Source of the DNA: Salinicola halophilus
GTDB taxonomy: Bacteria > Pseudomonadota > Gammaproteobacteria > Pseudomonadales > Halomonadaceae
Direction of reading: 5' to 3'
Length of the DNA: 64,000 bases
Assembly: GCF_003206155.1 (NCBI RefSeq)
Contig: NZ_PZJV01000006.1
Location: 589,925-653,924 of the forward strand
Part shown: piece after piece, positions 7,897-17,416 of the stretch
How the letters are laid out: each line of letters begins with the position of its first letter
How positions within the stretch are numbered: the stretch's first letter is position 1
The notes under the pieces: generated by a model
What the model was told of the DNA's origin: nothing
The model's database searches: none
What the model saw: only the letters and a program-made list of their open reading frames with translations
Translations under genes and position numbers: made by a program

Positions 7897-8919
7897 CTAC
7901 TTGCCGTCGCGCATCGCCTCGATCAGCTCGGCGATGAGGAATTCGACGCGGGCGTTGTAGGCGCTGCCGTTCGAGGGCGGTGTGGGGTCGGAGGTCATCA
8001 CCACGCTCATCGCCTGGGAGGGGATGACGTAGAGCAGCTGACCGCCGTAGCCCCAGCCGTAGTAGGCGGGCTCGCCGGCGATCTCGGTGAGAAACCAGCC
8101 GTAGCCGTAGTCATTGCCGTTGAAGAACGAATGGGTCCGGGGCTGCCACGACGCCATGATCCACGCCGTGGAGAGCACGCGCTCACCGTCGAGCGAGCCG
8201 CCCAGGCGGTAGAGCTCGGCGAAGCGCAAAAGCGCCCGCGGCGTGAATCCCATCTCGTTGCCGCCGAAGTAGATGCCCTGCGGGTCCCGGGTCCAGGGCG
8301 GTATGGCGATACCGAGCGGTGTGCCCAGCCATTCGCGGGCAAGCGCAAGGGTGCTGCGACCGCTCGCTTCGGTCAGCGCGGCGGAGAGCAGGTGGCTATT
8401 GCCGGTGGAGTAGAGCATGCGCCCACCGGGTTCGGCGACGAAGGGGCGAGTGAGGGCATTGCGTATCCAGTTGGCGCTGGTGACCCAGCCGCCGTAGTTG
8501 GCGCCGGATGTGCGCTCCAGCCCCGCCTGCATGGAGAGCAGCTGGCCCACGGTGATCGTCTCGACCCGCGGGTCGGTGTCGGCGGGCACGCGGTTGCCCA
8601 GCAGTTCGACGATGGGCTGGTCGACGCTCTCGATGACGCCACGCTCGATGGCGATGCCCACCAGCGCCGAGATCACTGTCTTGGAGAGCGACTTGATATT
8701 GGCCGTGCCGGCGGTGGTATGACCGCGAAAGCCTTCCTCGATCACCGTTTCGCCGTCCACGGCGACCATCAGGGCATGGCTGCGGGAGAGGGCACTGGCC
8801 TGGGCGGCCATGCGCTCGAGCGCAGCGGCCGGCGGCGGCTGGGCGAGTGCGGGAGCGATCAGTGCGAGGGTGAGCAGACTCGCGAGCGTCAGTCGGAGGA
8901 CGGCGCACGGCGAACGCAT
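7897..8919 (-). CDS. Serine hydrolase, beta-lactamase class C / penicillin-binding-like, exported
   Basis: About 340 residues with a signal peptide (MRSPCAVLRLTLASLLTLALIAPALAQ). The catalytic SxxK is SLSK in NIKSLSKTVISALVG. The YxN-type motif is YSTGNSH, and GWGYGGQ replaces the KTG triad near the C-terminus. Family members are esterases, D-amino-acid peptidases or 6-aminohexanoate-dimer hydrolase-like enzymes, and few are true beta-lactamases. The start is uncertain. The ATG at 8919 gives the signal peptide, but GAGAGGA abuts it. An ATG at 9024 would add a basic 35-residue leader. It stands alone on the minus strand; substrate unknown. Confidence 0.8.
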   Translation of the reverse strand: MRSPCAVLRLTLASLLTLALIAPALAQPPPAAALERMAAQASALSRSHALMVAVDGETVIEEGFRGHTTAGTANIKSLSKTVISALVGIAIERGVIESVDQPIVELLGNRVPADTDPRVETITVGQLLSMQAGLERTSGANYGGWVTSANWIRNALTRPFVAEPGGRMLYSTGNSHLLSAALTEASGRSTLALAREWLGTPLGIAIPPWTRDPQGIYFGGNEMGFTPRALLRFAELYRLGGSLDGERVLSTAWIMASWQPRTHSFFNGNDYGYGWFLTEIAGEPAYYGWGYGGQLLYVIPSQAMSVVMTSDPTPPSNGSAYNARVEFLIAELIEAMRDGK

Positions 8920-9258
8920 TCCTCTCGGCGTCCGCTTCGGCGCCGACGCTGGACCCGCGCCCGAGCGGGTGCGTGGCCGTGAGACGGCGGATCGGGAGCG
9001 GGCGATACGGTGGCGTGTCGTCATTCTGGCAGTCTGGTCCAGGGCCGGGTTGGCGTCCAAGTCGGCGTGCGTCTTCTGATCGTGCCCGTGCCACTTGGCG
9101 AATGCCGCTTCGCAAGGTTCGGTGCCCGCGATTCCGGGGCGAATGGTCTAGGCTGAAGAGAGCGCCGGGTAGGGACGCCGGCCATGCAACGACACGATTT
9201 ATCGATATGGGTCGTCTGCACGACTCATCGACACGACTCATTGACACAAGGAGACGTC

Positions 9259-9447
9259 ATGATCATCACCGTGGGCGAATTCAAGCGACTGCTCGACGAG
9301 TACGACGACAATCTCGAACTGAGCTTCAGCGGGCTCGAGTACCATCGTCTGTTCGAGAAGGGCGACAAGCACCTCGAGGTCGAATTCGAGGAGAAGATCT
9401 TCAAGGACAAGACGGGCCAGACCCGGGTCCAGGAAGAAGAGCACTGA
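9259..9447 (+). CDS. Small acidic protein, 62 residues, unknown
   Basis: An open frame with an excellent ribosome-binding site (AAGGAGA, 6 bases before ATG) and its own terminator just downstream, so probably a real gene. The product starts MIITVGEFKRLLDEYDDNLEL, is rich in Asp, Glu and Lys, has no membrane segment, no cysteines and no motif I recognise. A helix-strand pattern like that of small phage or stress proteins is possible but not demonstrable. The short repeat ACGACTCAT lies twice in the 40 bases upstream (around 9220-9242). Confidence 0.7.
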   Translation: MIITVGEFKRLLDEYDDNLELSFSGLEYHRLFEKGDKHLEVEFEEKIFKDKTGQTRVQEEEH

Positions 9448-9476
9448 ATCGACGCGATATCAGCGCTATGGAGCCG

Positions 9477-9506
9477 GGCGGCGCCGTTTTCGGCGCCGCC
9501 TTTGTT
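9477..9506 (+). terminator. Rho-independent terminator after the 62-residue gene
   Basis: A perfect 10-base-pair stem (GGCGGCGCCG / CGGCGCCGCC) with a TTTT loop is followed by TTTGTT. It lies 30 bases after the stop codon at 9447. Confidence 0.85.
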
Positions 9507-9753
9507 CGTTCGAAGACCGTTTTCGATGACTATTCGTTCGATGACCGTTCGGTCGGTAGCCGGCCAGGCGACGGTCGAGCGCGCGCGGCCGGTAATCGGC
9601 CGGCGTTGCGTTTCGCCGCTACCCGCTTTTCCGGTACGCTTTTGCGATATTCCACGATACGCCGTGTGACACACCGGTCGTCCGGGGTCGGTCTGGAGGG
9701 TTCAGAGCGAGTCTCGAGCGATACCGCGAGCCTCGCACCAGGGACGACGGACC
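9507..9753. other. Intergenic stretch before the UbiM-like gene
   Basis: With the terminator this makes a 306-base interval between genes. It contains several imperfect copies of a TTCGTTCGA / TTCGATGA-like unit (9508-9560) and no convincing open frame. A promoter for the downstream hydroxylase should lie here, but I could not pick out -35 and -10 boxes. Confidence 0.4.
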
Positions 9754-10974
9754 ATGCCAAATACCCATCCTGCCACCGAAGTCGACGTCGCTATCGTTGG
9801 CGCCGGACCGATCGGGCTGATCTTCGCCAATGCGCTGGCACGACGCGGCGTCAGCGCCATGCTGATCGACCGCCAGTCCCGCGAAGCGCTCGAAGCTCCC
9901 GCCAGTGACGGTCGTGAGATCGCGCTGACCCGTGCTTCCCAGCAGATTCTCGAACGGCTCGACGTCTGGCCGCGTATTCCCGAGAGTGAGCGCGCCCGCA
10001 TGCGGGGCGCCAAAGTGTTCGACGGCGAGTCTCTGTTCGCGATGCAGATTGCGCCGGGCGGTGCGCAGGACGCCTCGCTAGGCTGTCTGGTGCCCAACCA
10101 TGTGATCCGTGGCGCTGCGTTCTCCGCCCTGGCGAGTCTGGAACAGGCCGAGGCGGGGAAGATTCTGTGGCGCGACGAGTCCGAACTCGAGCGCTTCGTG
10201 GCGGGAGACGACAGCGTCGAGATCACGCTGGCCGGCGGCGAGCGCGTCCGTTCGCGGCTGCTGGTGGCGGCGGACGGGCGTTTTTCGGCGACGCGCCGAG
10301 CGATGGGCATTCCCGCGCATACCTATCAGCACGGTCAGCACATGCTGGTGTGTCGCATGAATCATGAATACGCCCACGATCAGACCGCCTGGGAGTGGTT
10401 CGGTCACGGTCAGACGCTGGCGCTGCTGCCGGTCGATACCCACTGCTCGTCGGTGGTGCTGACGCTCTCGCCGAGCGAGATGGAAGCGCAGCTCGCGCTG
10501 TCTCAGACGGCGTTCGAGGCCGATATTGCGCGGCGCTTCGATCATCGCCTGGGGGCCATGACGAAGGCCGAACCGAACGCCGACGCGCACCGCTATCCGC
10601 TCGCCAGCGTTTACGCCGAGCGGTTCGTGGGACGGCGCCAGGCCCTGCTGGGAGACGCCGCCGTCGGTATGCACCCGGTCACGGCCCACGGCTTCAACCT
10701 GGGGGTGGAAGGACTCTGGCGGTTGACGGGGTTGATCGGCGACGCGCGCGCCGCAAGTCGCGATATCGCTTCGCCACCGCTGCTTTCGCGCTACCAGCGC
10801 GATCAGCGACTCGCCACCGGCCCGCTGTTTGCGGCGACGATGGCGATCGTCGGCCTCTATACCGATGATCGTCGCCGGGCCCAGTGGCTGCGCAAGGCGG
10901 TGCTCAGAGCCGGCGATGCGGCCTGGCCGGTGCGCCGTCTCATCGCCAGTCACCTGACGCGAGCCATCGATTGA
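9754..10974 (+). CDS. FAD-dependent ubiquinone-pathway hydroxylase (UbiH/UbiF/UbiM family)
   Basis: A 406-residue class A flavin monooxygenase of the UbiH/COQ6 family, which hydroxylates the benzoquinone ring in ubiquinone synthesis. The dinucleotide-binding GAGPIGL sits at about residues 16-22. The DGR...LTRAS block follows, the DG motif is VAADGRFSATRR, and the second FAD motif is GDAAVGMHPVTAHGFNLGVEG. The HPVTAHGFNLG variant resembles the UbiM subgroup (5-demethoxyubiquinol hydroxylase), but from one sequence I cannot separate UbiM from UbiF or UbiH. It is monocistronic, rightward, about 120 bases before the 6-phosphogluconate dehydrogenase. Confidence 0.82.
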   Translation: MPNTHPATEVDVAIVGAGPIGLIFANALARRGVSAMLIDRQSREALEAPASDGREIALTRASQQILERLDVWPRIPESERARMRGAKVFDGESLFAMQIAPGGAQDASLGCLVPNHVIRGAAFSALASLEQAEAGKILWRDESELERFVAGDDSVEITLAGGERVRSRLLVAADGRFSATRRAMGIPAHTYQHGQHMLVCRMNHEYAHDQTAWEWFGHGQTLALLPVDTHCSSVVLTLSPSEMEAQLALSQTAFEADIARRFDHRLGAMTKAEPNADAHRYPLASVYAERFVGRRQALLGDAAVGMHPVTAHGFNLGVEGLWRLTGLIGDARAASRDIASPPLLSRYQRDQRLATGPLFAATMAIVGLYTDDRRRAQWLRKAVLRAGDAAWPVRRLIASHLTRAID

Positions 10975-11093
10975 CCCAGACTGTCAGTGACTCGAGCCTA
11001 CCGCGGCTCTGAATCGATGAATCGCGCACGGCTCTCTGTCTCTCGTCGCCACGCGCGCTCGTCACACTCTCCAAGGACTTCGGAGGATCTTTC

Positions 11094-11999
11094 ATGGATC
11101 TGGCAATGATCGGGCTGGGGCGCATGGGCGCCAACATGGCAGAGCGCCTGGTGCGAGGCGGCCATCGCGTGGTGGGCCACGACCCCAGCAAAGAGGCGGT
11201 GGAGCGCGCCGCGGGCAAGGGTATCGAGGCGGCCGAGTCGCTCGAGGCTGCGGTCGAGGCGTTACCGTCGCCGCGTATCGTCTGGCTGATGGTTCCCGCC
11301 GGTGAACTGGTCGATCAGCTGATCGAGCAGCTCGAGCCGCTGCTGACGACGGACGATATCGTCATCGACGGGGGCAACTCGCTCTACAAGGACACGGTGC
11401 GCCGTGGCGAGCGCCTGCGCGAGGTGGGGCTGCACGGGGTCGATGTCGGCACCAGCGGTGGCGTCTGGGGGCTCGCCGAGGGCTACAGCATGATGGTCGG
11501 CGGCGAAACGTCGATCGTCGAGTCGATCACGCCGCTGTTCGAGACGCTCGCGCCCGCTGCCGACAAGGGCTGGGGGCATGTCGGGCCGAGCGGCGCCGGG
11601 CATTTCACCAAGATGGTCCACAACGGCATCGAGTACGGCATGATGCAGGCTTACGCCGAAGGCTTCGCCATCATGGAGCGCAAGGCGGAGTTCGGACTCG
11701 ATCTGCATCAGGTCAGCGAGATCTGGCGCCATGGCAGCGTCGTGCGCTCGTGGCTGCTCGATCTCACCGCCAATGCGCTGGACAAGAATCCGGCACTTGA
11801 TGGAATCGCACCCTACGTGTCGGACTCCGGTGAAGGGCGCTGGACGGTCAACGAGGCGATCGAGCTCGACGTCAGCGCGCCGGTGATCACGCTGTCACTG
11901 CTGGAGCGACTGCGCTCCCGCGAAGACGACTCCTATGCCGATCGGTTGCTCTCGGCCATGCGCAACGAGTTTGGCGGTCACGCCATCAAGAAGGACTGA
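11094..11999 (+). CDS. gnd: 6-phosphogluconate dehydrogenase, decarboxylating, short form
   Basis: A 301-residue cytosolic enzyme that converts 6-phosphogluconate to ribulose-5-phosphate and CO2. It has the nucleotide fold MDLAMIGLGRMGANMAERL, DGGNSLYKD, GTSGGVWGLAEGYSMMVGG, and the catalytic block GAGHFTKMVHNGIEYGMMQ with lysine and asparagine. At about 300 residues it is the short class, often NAD-preferring, rather than the 470-residue E. coli type. The ATG at 11094 follows CTTCGGAGG. A strong terminator follows. With pgm and the exported sugar-oxidising enzymes elsewhere in the window it supports hexose and gluconate metabolism. Confidence 0.93.
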   Translation: MDLAMIGLGRMGANMAERLVRGGHRVVGHDPSKEAVERAAGKGIEAAESLEAAVEALPSPRIVWLMVPAGELVDQLIEQLEPLLTTDDIVIDGGNSLYKDTVRRGERLREVGLHGVDVGTSGGVWGLAEGYSMMVGGETSIVESITPLFETLAPAADKGWGHVGPSGAGHFTKMVHNGIEYGMMQAYAEGFAIMERKAEFGLDLHQVSEIWRHGSVVRSWLLDLTANALDKNPALDGIAPYVSDSGEGRWTVNEAIELDVSAPVITLSLLERLRSREDDSYADRLLSAMRNEFGGHAIKKD

Positions 12000-12046
12000 T
12001 TCCCCGTTCGCCGGTCTTTCCGACCGGGTACCAGATGTAGGGGGCG

Positions 12047-12083
12047 AAAGCGTCCGCCGGCACAAGTCGGCGGACGCTTTTTC
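12047..12083 (+). terminator. Terminator after gnd
   Basis: AAAGCGTCCGCCG pairs perfectly with CGGCGGACGCTTT around an 8-base loop and runs into TTTTTC. It lies about 50 bases after the gnd stop. Confidence 0.9.
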
Positions 12084-12236
12084 GTTTCGGTGTCGCCACT
12101 TTTTGTATCCGGGATGCGACGATTTCGCGCTTGACATGACGAGAGGCGCGCAACGATGCGGGCTACAGAAAGGCGCAAATTTGTCCACAGGAATATCACA
12201 GCAAAACGGCACATCTATGCTTGGAAAAAGCGCCGG

Positions 12237-12252
12237 CTACCATATATAGTGC
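12237..12252 (+). promoter_or_regulatory. NrdR-box-like site upstream of nrdHIEF
   Basis: CTACCATATATAGTGC matches 12 of 16 positions of the NrdR consensus ACACTATATATAGTGT, including the whole ATATATAGTG core. NrdR normally binds two boxes about three helical turns apart. The expected partner near 12209-12224 (CACATCTATGCTTGG) is weak. The site lies 112 bases before the nrdH start. Confidence 0.5.
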
Positions 12253-12363
12253 TTTCCATTGTCGGCGGGCGCGACGACGGTATCGTGGTACCACGCCCTT
12301 CCAGGCCGACGTTCGGCCCCTCTTGCCGACCGTTTTCCCACTCTACGGATGGTAGTGACTATC

Positions 12364-12588
12364 ATGAGCATCACGATCTACAGCAAGCCCGCCTGCGTAC
12401 AGTGCAACGCCACCTATCGTGCCCTCGACAAGCAGGGTATCGACTACACCGTGATCGACCTGACTCAGGACAGCGATGCCATGCAGCGCGTCCAGGATCT
12501 CGGCTACCGCCAGGTGCCGGTCGTGGTCGCCGGTGACGATCACTGGGCCGGTTTTCGCCCCGACAAGATCAACACGCTGGTCGCCTGA
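12364..12588 (+). CDS. nrdH: Glutaredoxin-like NrdH redoxin
   Basis: A 74-residue electron donor that re-reduces the class Ib ribonucleotide reductase NrdE. It shows the NrdH active site CVQC (residues 10-13), the TxxALDKQGIDY helix and QVPVVV with the cis-proline, ending in the GFRPDKINTL segment typical of NrdH rather than classical glutaredoxin. The start at 12364 is the family start; the longer open frame adds unrelated residues. First gene of nrdHIEF, with a 228-base gap before nrdI, so an internal promoter is possible. Confidence 0.95.
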   Translation: MSITIYSKPACVQCNATYRALDKQGIDYTVIDLTQDSDAMQRVQDLGYRQVPVVVAGDDHWAGFRPDKINTLVA

Positions 12589-12816
12589 CCGGCCTTTCGC
12601 CGCTGTCAGCGAGTCGCCGGACGCCTTCGATAGTACGAGGCCTTCCCGGTGCACGACTCGCCTCTCATACACAGCGGCGCGTCTGCCCAAGCGGCCCACA
12701 TCGAGGCCGATTCGGGTAGACCGGAATTTCTCGTAAAGTCTTTTGGCATCACGTTTTTTCGTCTCGGGCGGCTCACCATCGATCGCCCGACATCGTGCAG
12801 GGTGCAGGAGTCCGTC

Positions 12817-13221
12817 ATGGCTGAACTGGTCTATTTCTCGACCAAATCAGGCAACACGCGGCGCTTCGTCGAGAAGCTGGGCATGTCGGCCGAGCGCATT
12901 CCGTTGAGCCGCAGCGAGCCGGCGCTGCACGTCGACGAACCCTATATCTTGGTCTTGCCGACCTACGGCGACGGCGACCCGAAGAGTTCGGTGCCGCCGC
13001 AGGTGATCCGGTTTCTCAACGATGCGCACAACCGATCCTTGATCCGCGGCGTCATCGCCGGCGGCAACTCCAACTTCGGTGCGTCGTTCGGGCTGGCCGG
13101 ACGGGTGGTCGCCGAGAAGTGTCGGGTGCCATATCTCTATCGTTTCGAGCTGATGGGCACGCCCGACGATGTCCATCGCGTTATTGCAGGGGTGAACGAA
13201 TTTTGGAAACGCTCAGCATAG
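12817..13221 (+). CDS. nrdI: Flavodoxin-like NrdI
   Basis: A 134-residue flavoprotein that supplies the oxidant for assembling the dimanganese-tyrosyl radical of NrdF. It has the phosphate loop [11 protein letters not shown], the [17 protein letters not shown] block and [11 protein letters not shown] near the flavin ring. It begins [12 protein letters not shown], with GCAGGAG 6 bases before the ATG. The 3' end overlaps nrdE by 19 bases, which suggests translational coupling. Confidence 0.95.
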   Translation: MAELVYFSTKSGNTRRFVEKLGMSAERIPLSRSEPALHVDEPYILVLPTYGDGDPKSSVPPQVIRFLNDAHNRSLIRGVIAGGNSNFGASFGLAGRVVAEKCRVPYLYRFELMGTPDDVHRVIAGVNEFWKRSA

Positions 13222-15374
13222 AAAAAGAGGCGGCAACGCGACCCGCGGCCGACCACAACGCCAAGAGCCTCGACTACCACGCGCTCAACGCCATGTTGAA
13301 CCTGTATGACGCCGACGGCCGTCTGCAGCTCGACAAGGACCGCGAGGCCGCGCGTCAGTACTTCCTCCAGCACGTGAACCAGAACACCGTGTTCTTTCAC
13401 TCGCTCAAGGAGAAGCTCGACTACCTGGTGGAAGAGGGTTACTACGAGGGTGAAGTCCTCAATCAGTACGATTTCGCCTTCGTCTCGGCGCTGTTCGATC
13501 AGGCCTATGCGGTCAAGTTCCGCTTCCAGAGCTTTCTGGGCGCGTTCAAGTACTACACCAGCTATACGCTGAAGACCTTCGACGGCAAGCGCTATCTCGA
13601 GCGTTTCGAGGATCGCGTCTGCATGGTGGCACTGTCGCTCGCCCGTGGCGACGAGACGGTAGCCCGGCATCTGGTCGAGGAGATTCTCCACGGCCGCTTC
13701 CAGCCGGCGACGCCGACCTTCCTCAACTGCGGCAAGAAACAGCGCGGCGAGCTGGTCTCCTGCTTTCTGCTGCGCATCGAGGACAACATGGAGTCCATCG
13801 GGCGCTCGATCAACTCGGCGCTGCAGCTCTCCAAGCGCGGCGGTGGCGTGGCGTTCTCGCTCTCCAACGTGCGTGAAGCGGGGGCGCCGATCAAGCGCAT
13901 CGAGAATCAGTCCTCCGGCATCATTCCGATCATGAAGATGCTCGAAGACGCCTTCTCCTATGCCAACCAGCTGGGGGCGCGTCAGGGTGCCGGGGCGGTC
14001 TATCTCAACGCCCACCATCCGGACATCCTGCGGTTCCTCGACACCAAGCGCGAGAACGCCGACGAGAAGATCCGTATCAAGACGCTGTCGCTCGGCATCG
14101 TGATGCCGGACATCACTTTCGAGCTCGCCAAGCGCAACGAGGACATGTACTTGTTCTCGCCCTACGACGTGGAGCACATCTACGGCGTGCCGTTCGGCGA
14201 CATCAGCGTCACCGAGAAGTACGAGGAGATGGTCGCCGACGGGCGCATTCGCAAGAAGAAGATCAACGCCCGCGAGCTCTTCCAGACCATCGCCGAGCTG
14301 CAGTTCGAGTCGGGGTATCCCTACCTGATGTTCGAAGACACGGTGAACCGCGCCAACCCGATTCACGGCCGGATCAACATGTCGAATCTCTGCTCGGAGA
14401 TCCTGCAGGTCAACACGCCGACCGACTACGACGACGATCTCGGCTATCGCAAGATCGGCGAGGACATCTCCTGCAACCTGGGCTCGCTCAACATCGCCAA
14501 GGCGATGGATTCGCCGGACTTCGGCGCCACCGTCGAGACCGCCATTCGCGGCCTGACCGCCGTCTCCGAGATGAGCAACATCACCTCGGTGCCGTCGATC
14601 GCCGAGGGCAACGCCAAGTCTCATGCCATCGGCCTGGGGCAGATGAACCTGCACGGCTATCTGGCTCGCGAGCACATCTTCTACGGGTCCGAAGAGGGGC
14701 TGGATTTCACCAACCTCTACTTCTACACCGTGGCGTTCCACGCCATTCGTGCCTCCAATCGGATCGCCATCGAGCGCGATCAGCGCTTCGCCGGCTTCGA
14801 GCAGTCGACCTACGCCAGCGGCGAGTACTTCGACAAGTACATCGACGAGGCGTGGCTGCCGAAGACCGAGAAGGTGCGCGGGCTGTTCGAAAAGAGCGGT
14901 ATCGCCATTCCGACTCAGGACGACTGGCGCGAGCTGAAGGCCTCGGTCATGGCCCACGGGCTGTTCAACCGTAACCTGCAGGCGATCCCGCCGACCGGTT
15001 CGATCTCGTACATCAACAACTCGACGTCGAGCATCCACCCGGTGACGTCGAAGGTCGAGATCCGCAAGGAAGGCAAGCTGGGGCGTGTCTACTACCCGGC
15101 GCCGTATCTGACCGACGACAATCAGGCGTACTACCAGGACGCCTACGAGATCGGCCCCGAGAAAATCATCGACACCTACGCCGAGGCGACGAAGCACGTC
15201 GACCAGGGCCTGTCGCTGACGCTCTTCTTCCGCGACACGGCGACCACTCGCGACGTCAACCGCGCGCAGATCTACGCCTGGCGCAAGGGTATCAAGACGA
15301 TCTACTACATCCGCCTTCGACAGGCGGCGCTGGAGGGGACCGAGGTCGAAGGCTGCGTCTCCTGCTCGCTGTAA
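13203..15374 (+). CDS. nrdE: Class Ib ribonucleoside-diphosphate reductase alpha subunit
   Basis: A 723-residue catalytic subunit that reduces ribonucleoside diphosphates to deoxy forms, close to E. coli NrdE (714 residues). Landmarks are [12 protein letters not shown] near the N-terminus, [26 protein letters not shown], the thiyl-radical cysteine segment [31 protein letters not shown], and the C-terminal redox pair CVSC. The N-terminal ATP-cone of class Ia is short or absent, as expected for class Ib. The start is taken as TTG at 13203, with AGGGGTG 9-10 bases upstream and a length matching relatives; no ATG lies nearby in frame. Confidence 0.95.
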   Translation: METLSIEKEAATRPAADHNAKSLDYHALNAMLNLYDADGRLQLDKDREAARQYFLQHVNQNTVFFHSLKEKLDYLVEEGYYEGEVLNQYDFAFVSALFDQAYAVKFRFQSFLGAFKYYTSYTLKTFDGKRYLERFEDRVCMVALSLARGDETVARHLVEEILHGRFQPATPTFLNCGKKQRGELVSCFLLRIEDNMESIGRSINSALQLSKRGGGVAFSLSNVREAGAPIKRIENQSSGIIPIMKMLEDAFSYANQLGARQGAGAVYLNAHHPDILRFLDTKRENADEKIRIKTLSLGIVMPDITFELAKRNEDMYLFSPYDVEHIYGVPFGDISVTEKYEEMVADGRIRKKKINARELFQTIAELQFESGYPYLMFEDTVNRANPIHGRINMSNLCSEILQVNTPTDYDDDLGYRKIGEDISCNLGSLNIAKAMDSPDFGATVETAIRGLTAVSEMSNITSVPSIAEGNAKSHAIGLGQMNLHGYLAREHIFYGSEEGLDFTNLYFYTVAFHAIRASNRIAIERDQRFAGFEQSTYASGEYFDKYIDEAWLPKTEKVRGLFEKSGIAIPTQDDWRELKASVMAHGLFNRNLQAIPPTGSISYINNSTSSIHPVTSKVEIRKEGKLGRVYYPAPYLTDDNQAYYQDAYEIGPEKIIDTYAEATKHVDQGLSLTLFFRDTATTRDVNRAQIYAWRKGIKTIYYIRLRQAALEGTEVEGCVSCSL

Positions 15375-16460
<1,086 letters not shown>

Positions 16461-16481
16461 TTGTCACCGCCTGTCGCATCG

Positions 16482-16511
16482 AAAGCCGCCCCCGTCCGGG
16501 GCGGTTTTTTT
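16482..16511 (+). terminator. Terminator of nrdHIEF
   Basis: CCGCCCC / GGGGCGG with a short CGTCC loop is followed by seven T residues, 21 bases after the nrdF stop. Confidence 0.92.
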
Positions 16512-16717
16512 ACGCCTGCCGGATGCCTGGCTCGAACCGCGGCGGGCGACGAAGCACCGGACATCGGTTGATACTCTGCAACCGTCTCCGACACGCTCCG
16601 GTCCCTTCTGCACGAGGGCCTTTGCGTCTCTGCCACCCCCGCCGTCTGACGGCCATCGCCACAGTTGTTAGTCTTTGAACGAACGTGCGTTGCCATCTAC
16701 CTACAGGAATTCGCCTC

Positions 16718-17338
16718 ATGGAAGATCAATGGCTGAGCTGGGCCAAGCGGCTATCGGCGCTGGCCGATACCGGGTTGCACTACTGTCGGGACAAGTTCGA
16801 CCGTGAGCGCTATGAAGAGATCAATGCGCTCTCGCACCAGATGATGGCGTCGCTCGGCGAGACGCCCGTCGAGCGGGTGGCGCTGGCACTCGGCGAGGGC
16901 CACGGCCACGTCACCCCCAAGATCGACGTGCGCGGGGCGATCATCGACGATGGCAAGATACTGCTGGTGAAGGAGAAGACCGACGGCCGCTGGACGATGC
17001 CCGGCGGCTACGCCGAGGTGGGCGTCTCGGCGGCGGACAACACGGTCAAGGAAGTGTGGGAAGAAGCGGGAGTGGAGGTCGCCGTCGACCGGCTCTACGC
17101 TATCCGTCACAAGGCGCGGCACGCCTATCCGCCGGACGTGCTCGACTTCTACAAGCTGTTCTTTCTATGCGAGCGGCTGGACGACGCGCCGCTCGATCCC
17201 GGCCACGAAGTCTTCGATGCGGCCTATTTCGCCCCCGACGCGCTGCCACCGCTCTCCGAGGGCCGCGTCATCGACCGGGACATCGTCGACGCTTTCGCCT
17301 TTCACGCCCACCCGAATCGCCCTGCGATCGTCGATTGA
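16718..17338 (+). CDS. NUDIX hydrolase with N-terminal accessory domain
   Basis: A 206-residue pyrophosphohydrolase. Residues 1-65 form the helical accessory domain found in CDP-choline/ADP-ribose-type NUDIX proteins; the NUDIX fold starts at about residue 70 (PKIDVRGAIIDDGKILLVKEK). The NUDIX box reads GGYAEVGVSAADNTVKEVWEEAG. The catalytic EVWEEAG part is intact, but the usual Glu of Gx5E is Val and the Arg of REUxEE is Lys, a pattern I recall from this accessory-domain subfamily. The start at 16718 has ACAGGAAT upstream. The substrate is not readable from the sequence. Confidence 0.85.
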   Translation: MEDQWLSWAKRLSALADTGLHYCRDKFDRERYEEINALSHQMMASLGETPVERVALALGEGHGHVTPKIDVRGAIIDDGKILLVKEKTDGRWTMPGGYAEVGVSAADNTVKEVWEEAGVEVAVDRLYAIRHKARHAYPPDVLDFYKLFFLCERLDDAPLDPGHEVFDAAYFAPDALPPLSEGRVIDRDIVDAFAFHAHPNRPAIVD

Positions 17339-17416
17339 CCCGAATCGCCCGGCGACCGTCGAACGGTCTTTATCGACCCGCGTTCGTCGATAGGCTCGAG
17401 GCGCATTCCCGGGGCG

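Larger units (their letters stand above)
12000..12363. other. Intergenic region: gnd terminator and nrdH promoter
   Basis: This gene-free interval holds the gnd terminator (12047-12083) and the control region of nrdHIEF. It includes TTGTCCACA (12181-12189), one base off the DnaA box TTATCCACA, and the NrdR-like box at 12237-12252. No open frame with a plausible start is seen. Confidence 0.5.

Noticed and set aside
7789..8982. A 397-codon plus-strand frame opposite the serine hydrolase
   Set aside because: Antisense shadow; the hydrolase on the minus strand has a signal peptide and SxxK.
10975..11093. Small inverted repeat GAGCC...GGCTC between the UbiM-like gene and gnd
   Set aside because: Only five base pairs and no T-run, so not called a terminator.
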